The notes beneath the pieces are model-generated. The model searched no databases. It worked only from the letters and a program-made list of their open reading frames with translations, and was not told where the DNA came from. The translations under genes and the position numbers were made by a program. Source: an uncultured Clostridia bacterium (GTDB lineage: Bacteria; Bacillota; Clostridia; Christensenellales; Aristaeellaceae). From it: a stretch of 41,167 nucleotides of DNA. This document shows positions 1-8,394 of the stretch, piece after piece. Where the stretch lies: positions 1 to 41,167 of the forward strand of contig CAKTUU010000019.1 in NCBI GenBank assembly GCA_934621505.1. The letters are read 5' to 3'. Position 1 is the stretch's first letter, and the number at the start of each line of letters is the position of its first letter.

Positions 1-76
1 GGATTATAGCTCAGTTGGTTAGAGCGCCACGTTGACATCGTGGAGGTCATAGGTTCGAGCCCTACTAATCCCACCA
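1..76 (+). tRNA. tRNA-Val (anticodon GAC), missing first base
   Basis: A cloverleaf can be drawn. The D arm is GCTC/GAGC, the anticodon stem is CCACG/CGTGG with loop TTGACAT, so the anticodon is GAC (34-36) and reads GUC/GUU valine codons. The T arm carries TTCGAGC, and CCA is encoded at 74-76. The 3' acceptor strand TAATCCC needs GGGATTA on the 5' side, but the window opens with GGATTA, so the first G lies just outside the window. One A-C mismatch sits at the base of the T stem. An integrase remnant follows, which makes the 3' half of this tRNA the likely attachment site. Confidence 0.95.
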
Positions 77-80
77 CACA

Positions 81-115
81 AAACCGCTTGAGCCGTAAGG
101 ATTTGAGCGGTTTTT
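81..115 (+). terminator. Rho-independent terminator after tRNA-Val
   Basis: An 8-bp stem, AAACCGCT (81-88) with AGCGGTTT (106-113), is followed by a short T run. It lies five bases after the tRNA CCA end, as expected for the end of a tRNA transcript. Confidence 0.7.
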
Positions 116-268
116 GCTTGTGCGAAAAGGCGACCTCCTTTCCCATTTGGTGGCAAAGTGCAGGAAAGGTGTGCTTGGGCCCTTATTTTTGTGCGGCCAA
201 AGCCTTATGTCTCAACCCTTTGCAGCAACAACGCCGGTGCAGTAAAAGTGCATTTTCGGGTCTTTTTT

Positions 269-1346
269 CTACCGAAAAGCGTTCAGCGATTCTACTTCCT
301 GCCGGTGTTTCAAAATGCCCTCCTGCCGCTTGCGGGCATAAACGGTTTCCACCATGCGGGTATCGGCGTGCCACAGTAAATCCGCTACCAAAGCACTGCT
401 CATTCCCTGCTCCTTTAGTTGTGTGCCGAAGGTGGCCCGCCAGTCGTGGTTGTTGAATTTGCGGTAAATGCCCAGCGCCTTGAACGCGGCGTAATAGGTT
501 CTTTGCAGGAAAATAGGAAGCCGGGTTATCCTCTGTTTCCCCATGAATGAGATAGCCGTGTTCGCATCTGTGGGGCAGCAGTATTTCCCGAAGCGCGTCA
601 GGAATCAAAAAGGTTCGTTCGGATGCTTCGGTTTTCTCGCCCTCTTGCACGACGGCACGCCCGCTATTTGGGTAAACCACCACCCGCTTGACCTCTCCAT
701 ACCCTTCTTCCAGATGAATGTTTTCCCAACCAAGCCCCAGCACTTCTTCCCGTCTCATTCCCGTATAGACCAATAGCGCCATGTATAAGCGTTGCCGTTC
801 GTCCCGTAAGGCAGGAATTTCCCGCTTGATGCGGCTCACCTCCTCATCCGGCAGCGCTTTGTGATGACCTCCACGATGCGAACGAATCCAAAGAATCGTT
901 TTCTTAAATGGCGTGTCCTTCACGATACCCATTTCAAGCGCCACTTTGAATATTCGGCTTGTCAGCCCGCTAATGCGCTCAATGGTGCAGCGGTTTAGCT
1001 CTCTTTTCTGCCCCGCCGCAGAGTCAGCAGCCAGCCAGTTATAAAAGGTTTGAATCGTCGCCGCGGTGATTTCCCTCATTTTCATCTGTCCCCTAAAGGG
1101 GCCTATATACAGACGAATGTAGCGTTCATAGTTGGCAATGGTGGTTTCGCAAAGGCCCTCCATAAAGCCGGGGCGAAAGGTATCATTGATGAATTGCGTC
1201 AACGTGGGCGTTTCTGCCTGTGGAATGGCTGCCACGCCTGCTAAAAACGCCTGAAACTTCTTGTCCGTATCTTTAGAGGACGTGCCATTGATGAGAATGG
1301 TTTGTTCTTTTCCCTGCTGATTGGTATATGTGTATGTCCGAGACAT
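269..1346 (-). pseudogene. Tyrosine-type site-specific integrase, frameshifted
   Basis: Phage/transposon integrase of the tyrosine recombinase family, which would cut and join DNA at an attachment site, here probably the adjacent tRNA-Val. The ATG at 1346 is preceded by AGGAGG at good spacing. The N-terminal part has the SAM-like core-binding domain and the first catalytic Arg in YTGMRREEVLG. Near 500-525 the frame breaks: the rest, with HDWR (His-x-x-Arg), LLWHAD (His) and the nucleophile Tyr in VETVY, is in the next frame and stops at 269. Without the shift the protein would be about 358 residues, a normal size. All catalytic residues survive in one frame or the other, so the break is recent or a sequencing error. 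The gene points toward the tRNA, the usual arrangement at one end of an integrative element. Confidence 0.87.
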
Positions 1347-1351
1347 GAAAT

Positions 1352-1401
1352 GCCCCTCCTGTTGTCGTTTTGACTTACTCAATTCTACAACAGGAGGGTG
1401 C
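1352..1401 (-). promoter_or_regulatory. Inverted repeat covering the integrase ribosome binding site
   Basis: On the minus strand, CCCTCCTGTTG (1388-1398 region) is a perfect 11-bp partner of CAACAGGAGGG, which contains the integrase AGGAGG. The loop is about 23 bases. Folding would hide the ribosome binding site. Read on the plus strand the same repeat is followed by a T-rich run (about 1402-1408), so it could also terminate transcripts coming from the tRNA side. Confidence 0.6.
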
Positions 1402-1447
1402 TTTTTTCACTGTCTATTTCTCACCAATGCCGGACGGGGACTGGCTT

Positions 1448-2281
1448 TTACCCCTTTACCGCGCCGCTGGTCAGGCCCTCCACCATGTAGCGGCCCGCAA
1501 AAATGAAGGCGACCACCACAGGCAGGGACGCAATGACGGAAAGGGTCATCATGCCGGCATAGTCGAAGATGAACTCGCCAATAAAGCTGCTGGCCATGCC
1601 CACAGGCAGGGTCTTCATGCTTTCCTTTTTCATGATGATCTGGGCAAACACAAAGTCGTCCCAGGCGTACAGGAAGGTGTAAATGCCAATGGCCACCAGG
1701 CCTGGGCTGACCACGGGAAGCACAACCAGGAAAAGGGTTTGCAGCCGGGAACAGCCGTCAATTTTGGCCGCTTCATCCAGCGATACGGGCACCGTGTCCA
1801 TAAACGCCTTTAAAAACCATACCGTAAACGGCAGCGAATATACCAGCTGGGCCAGAATCAGTCCCCCGTAGGTGCTTTGCAGCCCCAGCTTGGTATAAAA
1901 CGTAAACAGGGAAATAATGATGACCGTTACCGGAAAAATCTGAATGTTCATCAGCGCGGACATCAGCGCGTTCTTGCACTTGAAACGGAAGCGGGAAAAA
2001 GCATAGGACGCCAGGATGGAAACAATCATGCTCAGCGCTACCGAACCCACCGAGGTGATCAGGCTGTTTTTAAAGTAGGTTAAATACTTGGTATTGGCAA
2101 ACATGGTGTGGTAGTTATCCAGCGTTTCCACAGAAGGGGAAAAATTCGGCGGCCAGGAAATCAGGCGGCTGTTGGGCTTGAAGGAGGAAACCACCATCCA
2201 GTAAACAGGAAACAGAGAAACCGCAATGGCGATGATCAGCAGCCCATAAACGGCGCCATGGGCCCATTTTTTGTTTTTCAT
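1448..2281 (-). CDS. CUT1 sugar ABC transporter permease, MalG/YurM type
   Basis: Inner-membrane permease subunit of a carbohydrate ABC importer, about 277 residues with six predicted membrane segments. The first is near residues 10-30 (VYGLLIIAIAVSLFPVYWMV). The cytoplasmic EAA loop that docks the ATPase reads EAAKIDGCSRLQ. A GTG at 2296 overlaps the stop of the upstream permease, but I prefer the ATG at 2281, which has GTGAGG about nine bases upstream. It is the last gene of the sugar transport cluster, directly after the partner permease, and the two should form a heterodimer. No ATP-binding subunit is nearby; family members often share one MsmK-type ATPase encoded elsewhere. Confidence 0.92.
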   Translation of the reverse strand: MKNKKWAHGAVYGLLIIAIAVSLFPVYWMVVSSFKPNSRLISWPPNFSPSVETLDNYHTMFANTKYLTYFKNSLITSVGSVALSMIVSILASYAFSRFRFKCKNALMSALMNIQIFPVTVIIISLFTFYTKLGLQSTYGGLILAQLVYSLPFTVWFLKAFMDTVPVSLDEAAKIDGCSRLQTLFLVVLPVVSPGLVAIGIYTFLYAWDDFVFAQIIMKKESMKTLPVGMASSFIGEFIFDYAGMMTLSVIASLPVVVAFIFAGRYMVEGLTSGAVKG

Positions 2282-2292
2282 GTCGTTTCGCC

Positions 2293-3210
2293 TCACATAT
2301 AACTGCTGGTCTTTTTATCGGAATAGCGCTTGTACAAAAAGACAAAGCCGCCCAAAAAAATCAGCCAAATAACGCCCAGCGCCGACCCCTGACCAAAGTC
2401 GTAGTTGATAAAGGCCTTCAGATACGCGCTGACGGAGAAGGTGGTGGTCCTGCCGGTGGGGCCGCCGCTGGTCATGTTGTAAATGATGGTAAACATCTGG
2501 GAATTGTTGATGATCGCCACCATCACGGACGTATCGATTACAGGCCGGATAGAGGGCAGCATGATATTGCGGAATACCTGCCAGCCGTTGGCACCGTCTA
2601 TCCTTCCAGCCTCGATCAGGTCATAGGGGACGCTTTGCAGGCCCGCCAGCAGCATAACCATCATGTAGGGCGTCTGCCGCCATACGCAGGCGATAATCAC
2701 GCTGGGCAGCGCCAGCGTAGGGCTGGACGTCCACAGCAGGTTGATGTCGCTGATTATCCCCAGATGATACAAAATCCAGTTGACAACGCCGTACTGGGAA
2801 TGCAGCATCCAGGACCACAGCAGCGCCGTTACCACGGAGGGAATGGTCCAGGGAATCATAAACAGGGCGCGCATCACATTGCGGCCCTTCAGGAAGCGGC
2901 AGTTCATCAGCAGCGCTACCAGCAGGGCAAACAAAAACTGTATGGAAACCACGGCGAAAATAAACAGCAGGGTGGTCACAAAGTAACGCGCCACCTCGCC
3001 GCTGGCAAATAACGTGCGGTAATTGGCAAAGTTGTTCCACTGGGGCGCGGCCGCGCTGGTCAGCTTGTAGTTGGTCATGCTGATCCAGATGGCCTTGACA
3101 ATGGGCGCCAGCACCACCAGTCCAACGCCTAAAAAGGCGGGAAGAATGCATAAGAACGCAAAAAGAGAATCTCCGGTTTTCACGGAAAGCTGCGCGCGTC
3201 GCTTTTTCAT
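2293..3210 (-). CDS. CUT1 sugar ABC transporter permease, MalF/UgpA type
   Basis: Partner permease of the downstream MalG-type subunit, about 305 residues. The basic N-terminus MKKRRAQ is followed by a hydrophobic segment (LFAFLCILPAFLGVGLVVLA) and further membrane spans. The EAA-type loop reads EAGRIDGANGWQ. I chose ATG 3210, just before the basic start of the family, over an upstream in-frame ATG at 3249; GGGGAAAGGA lies upstream, with rather long spacing. The stop overlaps the alternative GTG start of the next gene. The distance from the binding-protein gene (150 bases) holds a stable hairpin, likely to set the ratio of binding protein to permease. Confidence 0.92.
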   Translation of the reverse strand: MKKRRAQLSVKTGDSLFAFLCILPAFLGVGLVVLAPIVKAIWISMTNYKLTSAAAPQWNNFANYRTLFASGEVARYFVTTLLFIFAVVSIQFLFALLVALLMNCRFLKGRNVMRALFMIPWTIPSVVTALLWSWMLHSQYGVVNWILYHLGIISDINLLWTSSPTLALPSVIIACVWRQTPYMMVMLLAGLQSVPYDLIEAGRIDGANGWQVFRNIMLPSIRPVIDTSVMVAIINNSQMFTIIYNMTSGGPTGRTTTFSVSAYLKAFINYDFGQGSALGVIWLIFLGGFVFLYKRYSDKKTSSYM

Positions 3211-3301
3211 GGCAGAAAAAAATCCTTTCCCCAAAAAGTCAGTCAGCAATCAAAAAAGCCCCGGGCTTCAGGAGCAAAAAACACCAGTCTCCGGGATATG
3301 G

Positions 3302-3335
3302 GCCCCGCAGGCCGCATAAAGCATGCCTGCGGGGC
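3302..3335. other. Intercistronic hairpin between binding-protein and permease genes
   Basis: A perfect 11-bp stem, GCCCCGCAGGC (3302-3312) with GCCTGCGGGGC (3325-3335), has a 12-base loop. In the direction of the operon (minus strand) no T run follows, so it looks more like an mRNA-stabilising or processing hairpin than a full terminator. Confidence 0.65.
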
Positions 3336-3359
3336 TTTGGGCAAGCCGGGAAGAACGGG

Positions 3360-4634
3360 TTACTTTACATAGTCCACGGTCAGCTGGGCCTGCAAATCCT
3401 CGGCAACCTTGGCGGGATCCTCGTTGTTCAGAATCACCTGCTGCAAGGCGTTGGCAATATCCAGCATGCTGGCCTTAAAGCCGGAGAATTTCTCGGGCAG
3501 GGCGCGGGCGTCAGGCAGGGTTTCAATGTAAACATGGGTGTACTCGTTGCCGGGGGCGCTGTAGTAGGCCAGGCCCTCTACAGAGGTACGGCTGGGCATA
3601 ATGTTGGCGGAATAGGTGTCGTAAATCTCAATCGCCTCGGCGGAGCTGAGCCATTCGATAAAGGTGTAGGCTTCTTCCTTATGCTCGCTCTGCTCGGAAA
3701 CGGCCAGGTTGTGGGCGTTGAAGAAGTAAACGGGTTCGCCGCTGTCGCTGGGGATGCGGGCCAGCTGGGTATGAGCCTTAAAGTCGTCCAGGTTTTCCGC
3801 CATGTTCTGAATGGCGGCATAGCCAAAGGCGGTGTCTACCACAAAGGCAATCTGCTCGTTGGCGAACATGTTGCGCAGGTCCTTGATCTCCTGGCCCACG
3901 GGGGTAATCTTTTCATCCACCATGCCCTTGAGGAACTGGAAGGTTTCAATCAAAGCGGGAGAATTGATGGTGATGTTGCCCTCGGCGTCGCACATTTCGC
4001 CGCCAAAGTTCCACAGATAGGGCAGGAAGTACAGGCCGGTCTGGTCGATGGCCTTGGTCTGCACGCCCAGGCCGTAAATGGTGTTGCCATTGCTGTCGGA
4101 GCCCAGGGCAGCCACGGCGGCGGCCATTTCACGCAGCTCCTGCATGGTGGCGGGCACATGGTCATAGCCGGCCTTTTCCAGCAGGCTCATGTTGCAGTAC
4201 AGCACCACGGGAGAGGGAGCCCACGGCAGCGCAAACTGCTTGCCCTCGTAGGTCAGGGCGTCCATCAGGTTGCTGTAGAAGTCAGCCCGGGTCTCGTCGG
4301 AAATGTAGCCGTTCAGGTCGGTCAGCGCGCCGGCGCTTACCATGGCGCTTACCATGGAATTGTGTACCTGCAGGCAGTCGGGCATTTCGTTGCTGGCATT
4401 CAGAATCAGGGTCTGGTCCAGGTAGGAATTGTACGCTTCCGCGATGGATTCCACATGAATGCTGGGATGAGAAGCGTTGAAAGCGTCAATCATGGCCTGG
4501 AAGGCGGGAATGGTGGTGTCCTCCGCCATGCCCCAGTTCATAAACTGAATGGTGACGACTTCGTCCGCCTGGGCGGTCAGCGCGAAGAAGCAAGCCAATA
4601 TCAGGCACAGGATCAGAGCAGCCAGTTTCTTCAT
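3360..4634 (-). CDS. Extracellular sugar-binding protein (family 1) of CUT1 ABC transporter
   Basis: Captures a sugar or oligosaccharide outside the cell and hands it to the two permeases. It has 424 residues, normal for the family. The N-terminus is a signal peptide: basic MKK, a hydrophobic core, and a probable cleavage site after LTAQA. A Cys in LILAC could be a lipidation site, but the -2 residue and the hydrophobic stretch after it make a classical lipobox doubtful. The mature start, VVTIQFMNWG, is typical of the family. AAGGAGG stands at good distance from ATG 4634. The substrate cannot be read from sequence. It follows the YesM/YesN genes on the same strand and is probably their target. 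Confidence 0.93.
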   Translation of the reverse strand: MKKLAALILCLILACFFALTAQADEVVTIQFMNWGMAEDTTIPAFQAMIDAFNASHPSIHVESIAEAYNSYLDQTLILNASNEMPDCLQVHNSMVSAMVSAGALTDLNGYISDETRADFYSNLMDALTYEGKQFALPWAPSPVVLYCNMSLLEKAGYDHVPATMQELREMAAAVAALGSDSNGNTIYGLGVQTKAIDQTGLYFLPYLWNFGGEMCDAEGNITINSPALIETFQFLKGMVDEKITPVGQEIKDLRNMFANEQIAFVVDTAFGYAAIQNMAENLDDFKAHTQLARIPSDSGEPVYFFNAHNLAVSEQSEHKEEAYTFIEWLSSAEAIEIYDTYSANIMPSRTSVEGLAYYSAPGNEYTHVYIETLPDARALPEKFSGFKASMLDIANALQQVILNNEDPAKVAEDLQAQLTVDYVK

Positions 4635-4690
4635 AGGGAAAAATCCTCCTTATATGGTTTTGGGCTTTATGCAAGCGCCCTTTTGTACAT

Positions 4691-4719
4691 ATCATATCTG
4701 GTTTGAGAGCAGATGGAAA
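4691..4719 (-). promoter_or_regulatory. Candidate sigma-A promoter for the sugar-binding protein gene
   Basis: On the minus strand, TTTCCA (4714-4719) and TATGAT (4691-4696) are 17 bases apart, with 4/6 and 5/6 matches to consensus. It lies about 60 bases upstream of the ATG, in the 175-base gap after yesN, so the transport genes can be transcribed separately from the two-component genes. Confidence 0.5.
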
Positions 4720-4809
4720 GAAACACGGCAGCAAAAGTATGCCGATTAAACGCTCCTTGAAAAACAAACGAATTCCAAACAGAAAAAATTAGCGAATCCC
4801 TGCCAGATT

Positions 4810-6414
4810 TTACGCTTTGGGTTCATCAGGACGCGCCGCCGTTTCATGCCGGGCGTGCTGCTGGTAGCCCTGGGGCGTGTAACCCGTGTATTTTTTAAAG
4901 ACCTTGGAAAAATAGGTGGCGTTGTTAAAGCCCAGCGCGTCGGAAACCTCGTTCACATTCATCCGGCCGGAAAGCAGCTGCGCCTTGGCGGCGTTTACCT
5001 TTTGCCGGGCAATGTAGGCCGTCAGGTTTTCGCCTGCGCGCTGGTGAAACAGCTTGGAAAAATAGTTGGGCGACAGCGACACCGCGCCCGCCACATCCTC
5101 CAGCAGAATGTTTTCGCTTAAATGCTCCTGAATATAGGCCTTGGCCCGGGCAATATACGGATATTCTTCCTCTCCGGCCATTCGCTTTTGAAATTCCAGA
5201 TCAATCTCCCGGATAAAGGCGATGGCGTTTTCACAGGTAAAGATGTAGTGCGCCTTGCTTTGCCAGGCGTACATCACCTCCAGCGCTTCGTTTTCAGGCA
5301 CGCACATATGCCGCAAAAGGCTGCCCAGCTGAAACACCAGCAGGTAGCACAGCCCGCCCAGCTGCTGCACGCCGGGCCGGCACTGCAGGGTTTGGGCGCT
5401 CAGCCGGCACAGCGCCTGATGCAGTTTCTCATAGTCCATGGACTCCATGGCGCTGCTTACGCTGGACAGCAGGCTTTCATCCGGCTTTTGCCCATCGTCC
5501 CACTGGGCGCGGGCGGCGGCGGAGCAAAAGTCCAAATCATAAATTTCGGCATAGCGCATGCTGTCCAAGGCTTCCTGCCAGGCCTCGTGCAGCTTGTTCA
5601 GCCCCGGCTTTACCAGGCTGCACCCGCAGTAGATGCGAAAGTTGAAAAGATACTGGATGGTTTCCCGAATCCGCAGCGCCAGCTTGGAAAACACGCCGAC
5701 TGCTTCCCCATCGCCCTGAAAAACCGTGCACAGCACCCCGTCCCGGTGCAGGCTCAGGGTAACGGACGGCACGCCGGACTGCACAATATCCTCAATCACA
5801 TCCCGGATGGTGCCTACGGCTTCGCCAAACTGGGCGCTGGGCAATTCCTGCCGGGATGCGGACAAAACATGGTAGGCCGCAATGGCGATGGACGATACCG
5901 GCGCGCCCGCCTGCTGCAAAAGGGCCTGGCACTCCGCCTGGCAGGAGGGGCCGCAACCGTTAATCAGCTGGCGGTATGCGTGACGCAGATTGCTCAGGGA
6001 CAGATCCGAAACCTCCCGGGCCGTTTTTTCCGTCTCCGGACGCAGCTGCTCCGCCGCCTTATGCAGTGCGTCCAGCAGCTTTTCCGGCTCCAGCTCCAGC
6101 TTCAGCAGGTAATCCGTTGCGCCGTTTTTCAGGGTGCTTCGCACATACTCAAAATCGCTGTAGGCGCTTAAAATGATAAATTTGGAGGGCAGCTGTTCCT
6201 TTTTGCACTGCATCAGCAGCAGGATGCCGTCCATCACCGGCATGCGATAGTCGGTGATGACAATATCCGGCTTGCGCTGTCGAATGATGGCCAGCGCCTT
6301 TTCGCCGTTATCCGCCTCGCCAATGATGCGAAAGCCTTCCTTTTCCCAGTCCATCATGGACTTTAAGCCCACCCGCACCAGCATTTCATCATCCACAATC
6401 AGCACGGTATACAT
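4810..6414 (-). CDS. AraC-family response regulator, YesN type
   Basis: Cytoplasmic response regulator of 534 residues. The N-terminal receiver domain (about 1-120) shows the acidic pair in LIVDDE, the phospho-acceptor Asp in DIVITDYRMP, and the conserved Lys in YLLKLE. A long, poorly conserved middle follows. The C-terminus (about 430-525) is an AraC-type double helix-turn-helix, with NYFSKLFHQRAG and the second helix ATYFSKVFKKYTGYTPQ. Its start overlaps the kinase gene by 16 bases, so the two are translationally coupled. By family precedent it activates a nearby sugar transport operon, here the three genes downstream. Confidence 0.93.
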   Translation of the reverse strand: MYTVLIVDDEMLVRVGLKSMMDWEKEGFRIIGEADNGEKALAIIRQRKPDIVITDYRMPVMDGILLLMQCKKEQLPSKFIILSAYSDFEYVRSTLKNGATDYLLKLELEPEKLLDALHKAAEQLRPETEKTAREVSDLSLSNLRHAYRQLINGCGPSCQAECQALLQQAGAPVSSIAIAAYHVLSASRQELPSAQFGEAVGTIRDVIEDIVQSGVPSVTLSLHRDGVLCTVFQGDGEAVGVFSKLALRIRETIQYLFNFRIYCGCSLVKPGLNKLHEAWQEALDSMRYAEIYDLDFCSAAARAQWDDGQKPDESLLSSVSSAMESMDYEKLHQALCRLSAQTLQCRPGVQQLGGLCYLLVFQLGSLLRHMCVPENEALEVMYAWQSKAHYIFTCENAIAFIREIDLEFQKRMAGEEEYPYIARAKAYIQEHLSENILLEDVAGAVSLSPNYFSKLFHQRAGENLTAYIARQKVNAAKAQLLSGRMNVNEVSDALGFNNATYFSKVFKKYTGYTPQGYQQHARHETAARPDEPKA

Positions 6415-8195
6415 GGGTCTGTTCCTCCTTGCCCGTCCAGTCGGGGAATATCCACCGTCAGCAGCGTATAATAGCCCACCCGGCTTTGAATGGTCACGCC
6501 GTAAGGCTGGCCGTACTTTCCCCGCAGCCGCTGGTGAATATTGCTGATGCCGATTCCGTTAAAATGGGCACCGCCTTCCAGCGCGTTCAGAACCTGCCGC
6601 TGCTTTTCCTCGTCCATGCCCACGCCGTTGTCAATGACCCGGATGCGGATGGTGCGCTGGTCCAGGGGCGCAACCCGCACCCAGATGGAGCCTCCGCCCT
6701 CCTTGGGGGCAACGCCGTGAAAATAGGCGTTTTCCACCAGCGGCTGAAGCAGAAATTTGGGGCAAACCGCGTCCCGCACCTCCGGGGCGACGTCAAAATG
6801 CGTTTCGCAGTGATAGGAATGGGTCACCTGCTGGATAAAAAGATAGTCCTTCACATAGGAAAGCTCCGCGGCGATGGTGCTGCTGGTTTCCAGCCCCTGC
6901 CAGGTGCTTTTCAGCAGCCGGGAAAAGGCGTCAATCAGCTGCTTGATATTATCCGCCTTTTGCATAATGGCCAGCAGGCGCACCGCGTTCAGCGTATTGG
7001 TAATAAAGTGGGAGTTGATTTTGGATTGCAGGGCCCGGTATTCCAAATCCTTGTAGTGGGTTTTTTCCTCGCTCAGCTTTTCCGCCAGCTCGTCAATGGC
7101 GCGAACGTTCTGGTTGTAGGTGGCAATCAGCATGTCCATTTCTTCAATGCCGGTGCGGGCGGGCGAAACAGCGGGCAGCGGTTCCCCCTGCCGGGCCTTT
7201 TCAATGGAGGACCGCAGCACCAGAATGGGCCGCACCAGCCGTTTATTCATGGACCGCATCAGCGCCAGCGACGCAAGAATGCCAAACACCAGCGCCAGCA
7301 GAACCATCAGAATCAAATCCAGGCTTTGGGGCAGCAGGCTTTCCGACTGTAACACAAACAACAGGTAGCAGCGCTGCTGGTGCAGGGTGGACACAAAAAA
7401 GGTCCGCCCCGGCTGGTCTATCTGCTCAAAAGCGTTGGCACTGCGCCGCTGGATGGGCTGAAGCATCTCCGCCGCCTTTTCCGGCAGAGCGTCCCCCACG
7501 GAAAAAAGCGTTTCCCCATGTTCGTCCAGCAGATACACGGAATAGGACGCGTCGTTTTCAAAGGCCAACAGGTTTTCCTTCAGCAGCGCAATGTCAAACA
7601 GCAGCAGCTGCCCGCCGATGATTTTCTGGTAGCGAAAATCCCGAATGCTGCGAATCACCGCCAGGTACTTACCGTCCTGCCCGTTCCGTGCGGAGTAAAA
7701 GTCCCGGGTGGAATACACAGGCCGCCCCGTGGCGCAGGCCTCCGCAAACTCGCCGCTTTCCCGAATGCGGTGAAAGTCCAGTATGCGCCCGGCGCTTTTA
7801 TCCTGCTCATAGCGGTAAACCATTTTGGTATCCCCAAAAACCACCATGGCGTTCAGGTGGCTGTAAATATTGGACATCACGTTTTGCATCAGCAGCTTAT
7901 CCAGCTTGTCCACCGCCTGGGTATAGGCGTAATTGTCCTGGTCGCACTGCAAAATGGTGGATTTTACATCCTGATTGAGGAACAGGTAATTGCTGATATC
8001 CGTGGCGCTGTCCAGCACCCCGGAAATGGACGCGCTGATGTAACGGGAGCTTTCTTTATAATGCTCCAGATTGTTGGCGTGAATAATGCTGCGAACCCCA
8101 TACACCGCCAGAAAGGCAATGGCCAGGCAAAACACGCTCATTGTAGCGGTAAAGTAAGCCATCAGCGTTGCTTTGAATGTGCGGGTGTGCTTCAA
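6399..8195 (-). CDS. Sensor histidine kinase, YesM (LytS-like) type
   Basis: Membrane sensor of 598 residues and partner of the YesN regulator. A membrane segment near residues 11-34 is followed by an extracytoplasmic sensor region, a second segment (LDLILMVLLALVFGILASLA), and a HAMP-like linker. The phospho-acceptor region reads LQSKINSHFITNTLNAVR; most relatives have NPHFLYN, so the Ser-His and Ile-Thr are slightly unusual. The ATPase domain has DNGVGMD and GIGISNIHQRL. The start is TTG at 8195, with GAGGGG at good spacing and the basic MKHTRTFK N-terminus; no better ATG exists. It is first in the sugar cluster and likely senses the sugar directly or via the binding protein. Confidence 0.92.
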   Translation of the reverse strand: MKHTRTFKATLMAYFTATMSVFCLAIAFLAVYGVRSIIHANNLEHYKESSRYISASISGVLDSATDISNYLFLNQDVKSTILQCDQDNYAYTQAVDKLDKLLMQNVMSNIYSHLNAMVVFGDTKMVYRYEQDKSAGRILDFHRIRESGEFAEACATGRPVYSTRDFYSARNGQDGKYLAVIRSIRDFRYQKIIGGQLLLFDIALLKENLLAFENDASYSVYLLDEHGETLFSVGDALPEKAAEMLQPIQRRSANAFEQIDQPGRTFFVSTLHQQRCYLLFVLQSESLLPQSLDLILMVLLALVFGILASLALMRSMNKRLVRPILVLRSSIEKARQGEPLPAVSPARTGIEEMDMLIATYNQNVRAIDELAEKLSEEKTHYKDLEYRALQSKINSHFITNTLNAVRLLAIMQKADNIKQLIDAFSRLLKSTWQGLETSSTIAAELSYVKDYLFIQQVTHSYHCETHFDVAPEVRDAVCPKFLLQPLVENAYFHGVAPKEGGGSIWVRVAPLDQRTIRIRVIDNGVGMDEEKQRQVLNALEGGAHFNGIGISNIHQRLRGKYGQPYGVTIQSRVGYYTLLTVDIPRLDGQGGTDPCIPC

Positions 8196-8236
8196 TGCTT
8201 CCGTTCCCCTCTCGGCTTTGCTCCCTTTTTTCTTTT

Positions 8237-8265
8237 ATCATGCCCAATGCCGTCGGTTTTGTCAA
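8237..8265 (-). promoter_or_regulatory. Candidate sigma-A promoter for yesM/yesN
   Basis: On the minus strand a perfect -35 TTGACA (8260-8265) is 17 bases from CATGAT (8237-8242, 4/6 match). It lies about 42 bases upstream of the TTG start of the kinase. Confidence 0.6.
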
Positions 8266-8330
8266 TGGCTTATCCACCAGCCCGCGGCGCAACAAGGATA
8301 AAATCGTGCAGTCTTTCGCCGGAAAATTGA

Positions 8331-8359
8331 TTGACAGGCGCAAACCATCCCGATACCCT
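8331..8359 (+). promoter_or_regulatory. Candidate promoter for the MBL-fold/phosphoesterase pair
   Basis: A perfect -35 TTGACA (8331-8336) and TACCCT (8354-8359) are 17 bases apart. The -10 is poor (3/6). It is back to back with the yesM promoter in the same 199-base gap. Confidence 0.42.
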
Positions 8360-8394
8360 AAACGTAAATCACCCGGAAACAGGGAGGAACCGAT

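Noticed and set aside
183..268. Integrase C-terminus in its original frame down to 183
   Set aside because: After about position 510 this frame no longer resembles an integrase; the catalytic C-terminal motifs are in the neighbouring frame ending at 269.
3241..3262. Terminator from the AAGCCCGGGGCTTTTTT stretch before the permease gene
   Set aside because: The stem would be about five base pairs with almost no loop, so it cannot form a normal hairpin; it overlaps the region upstream of the permease start.
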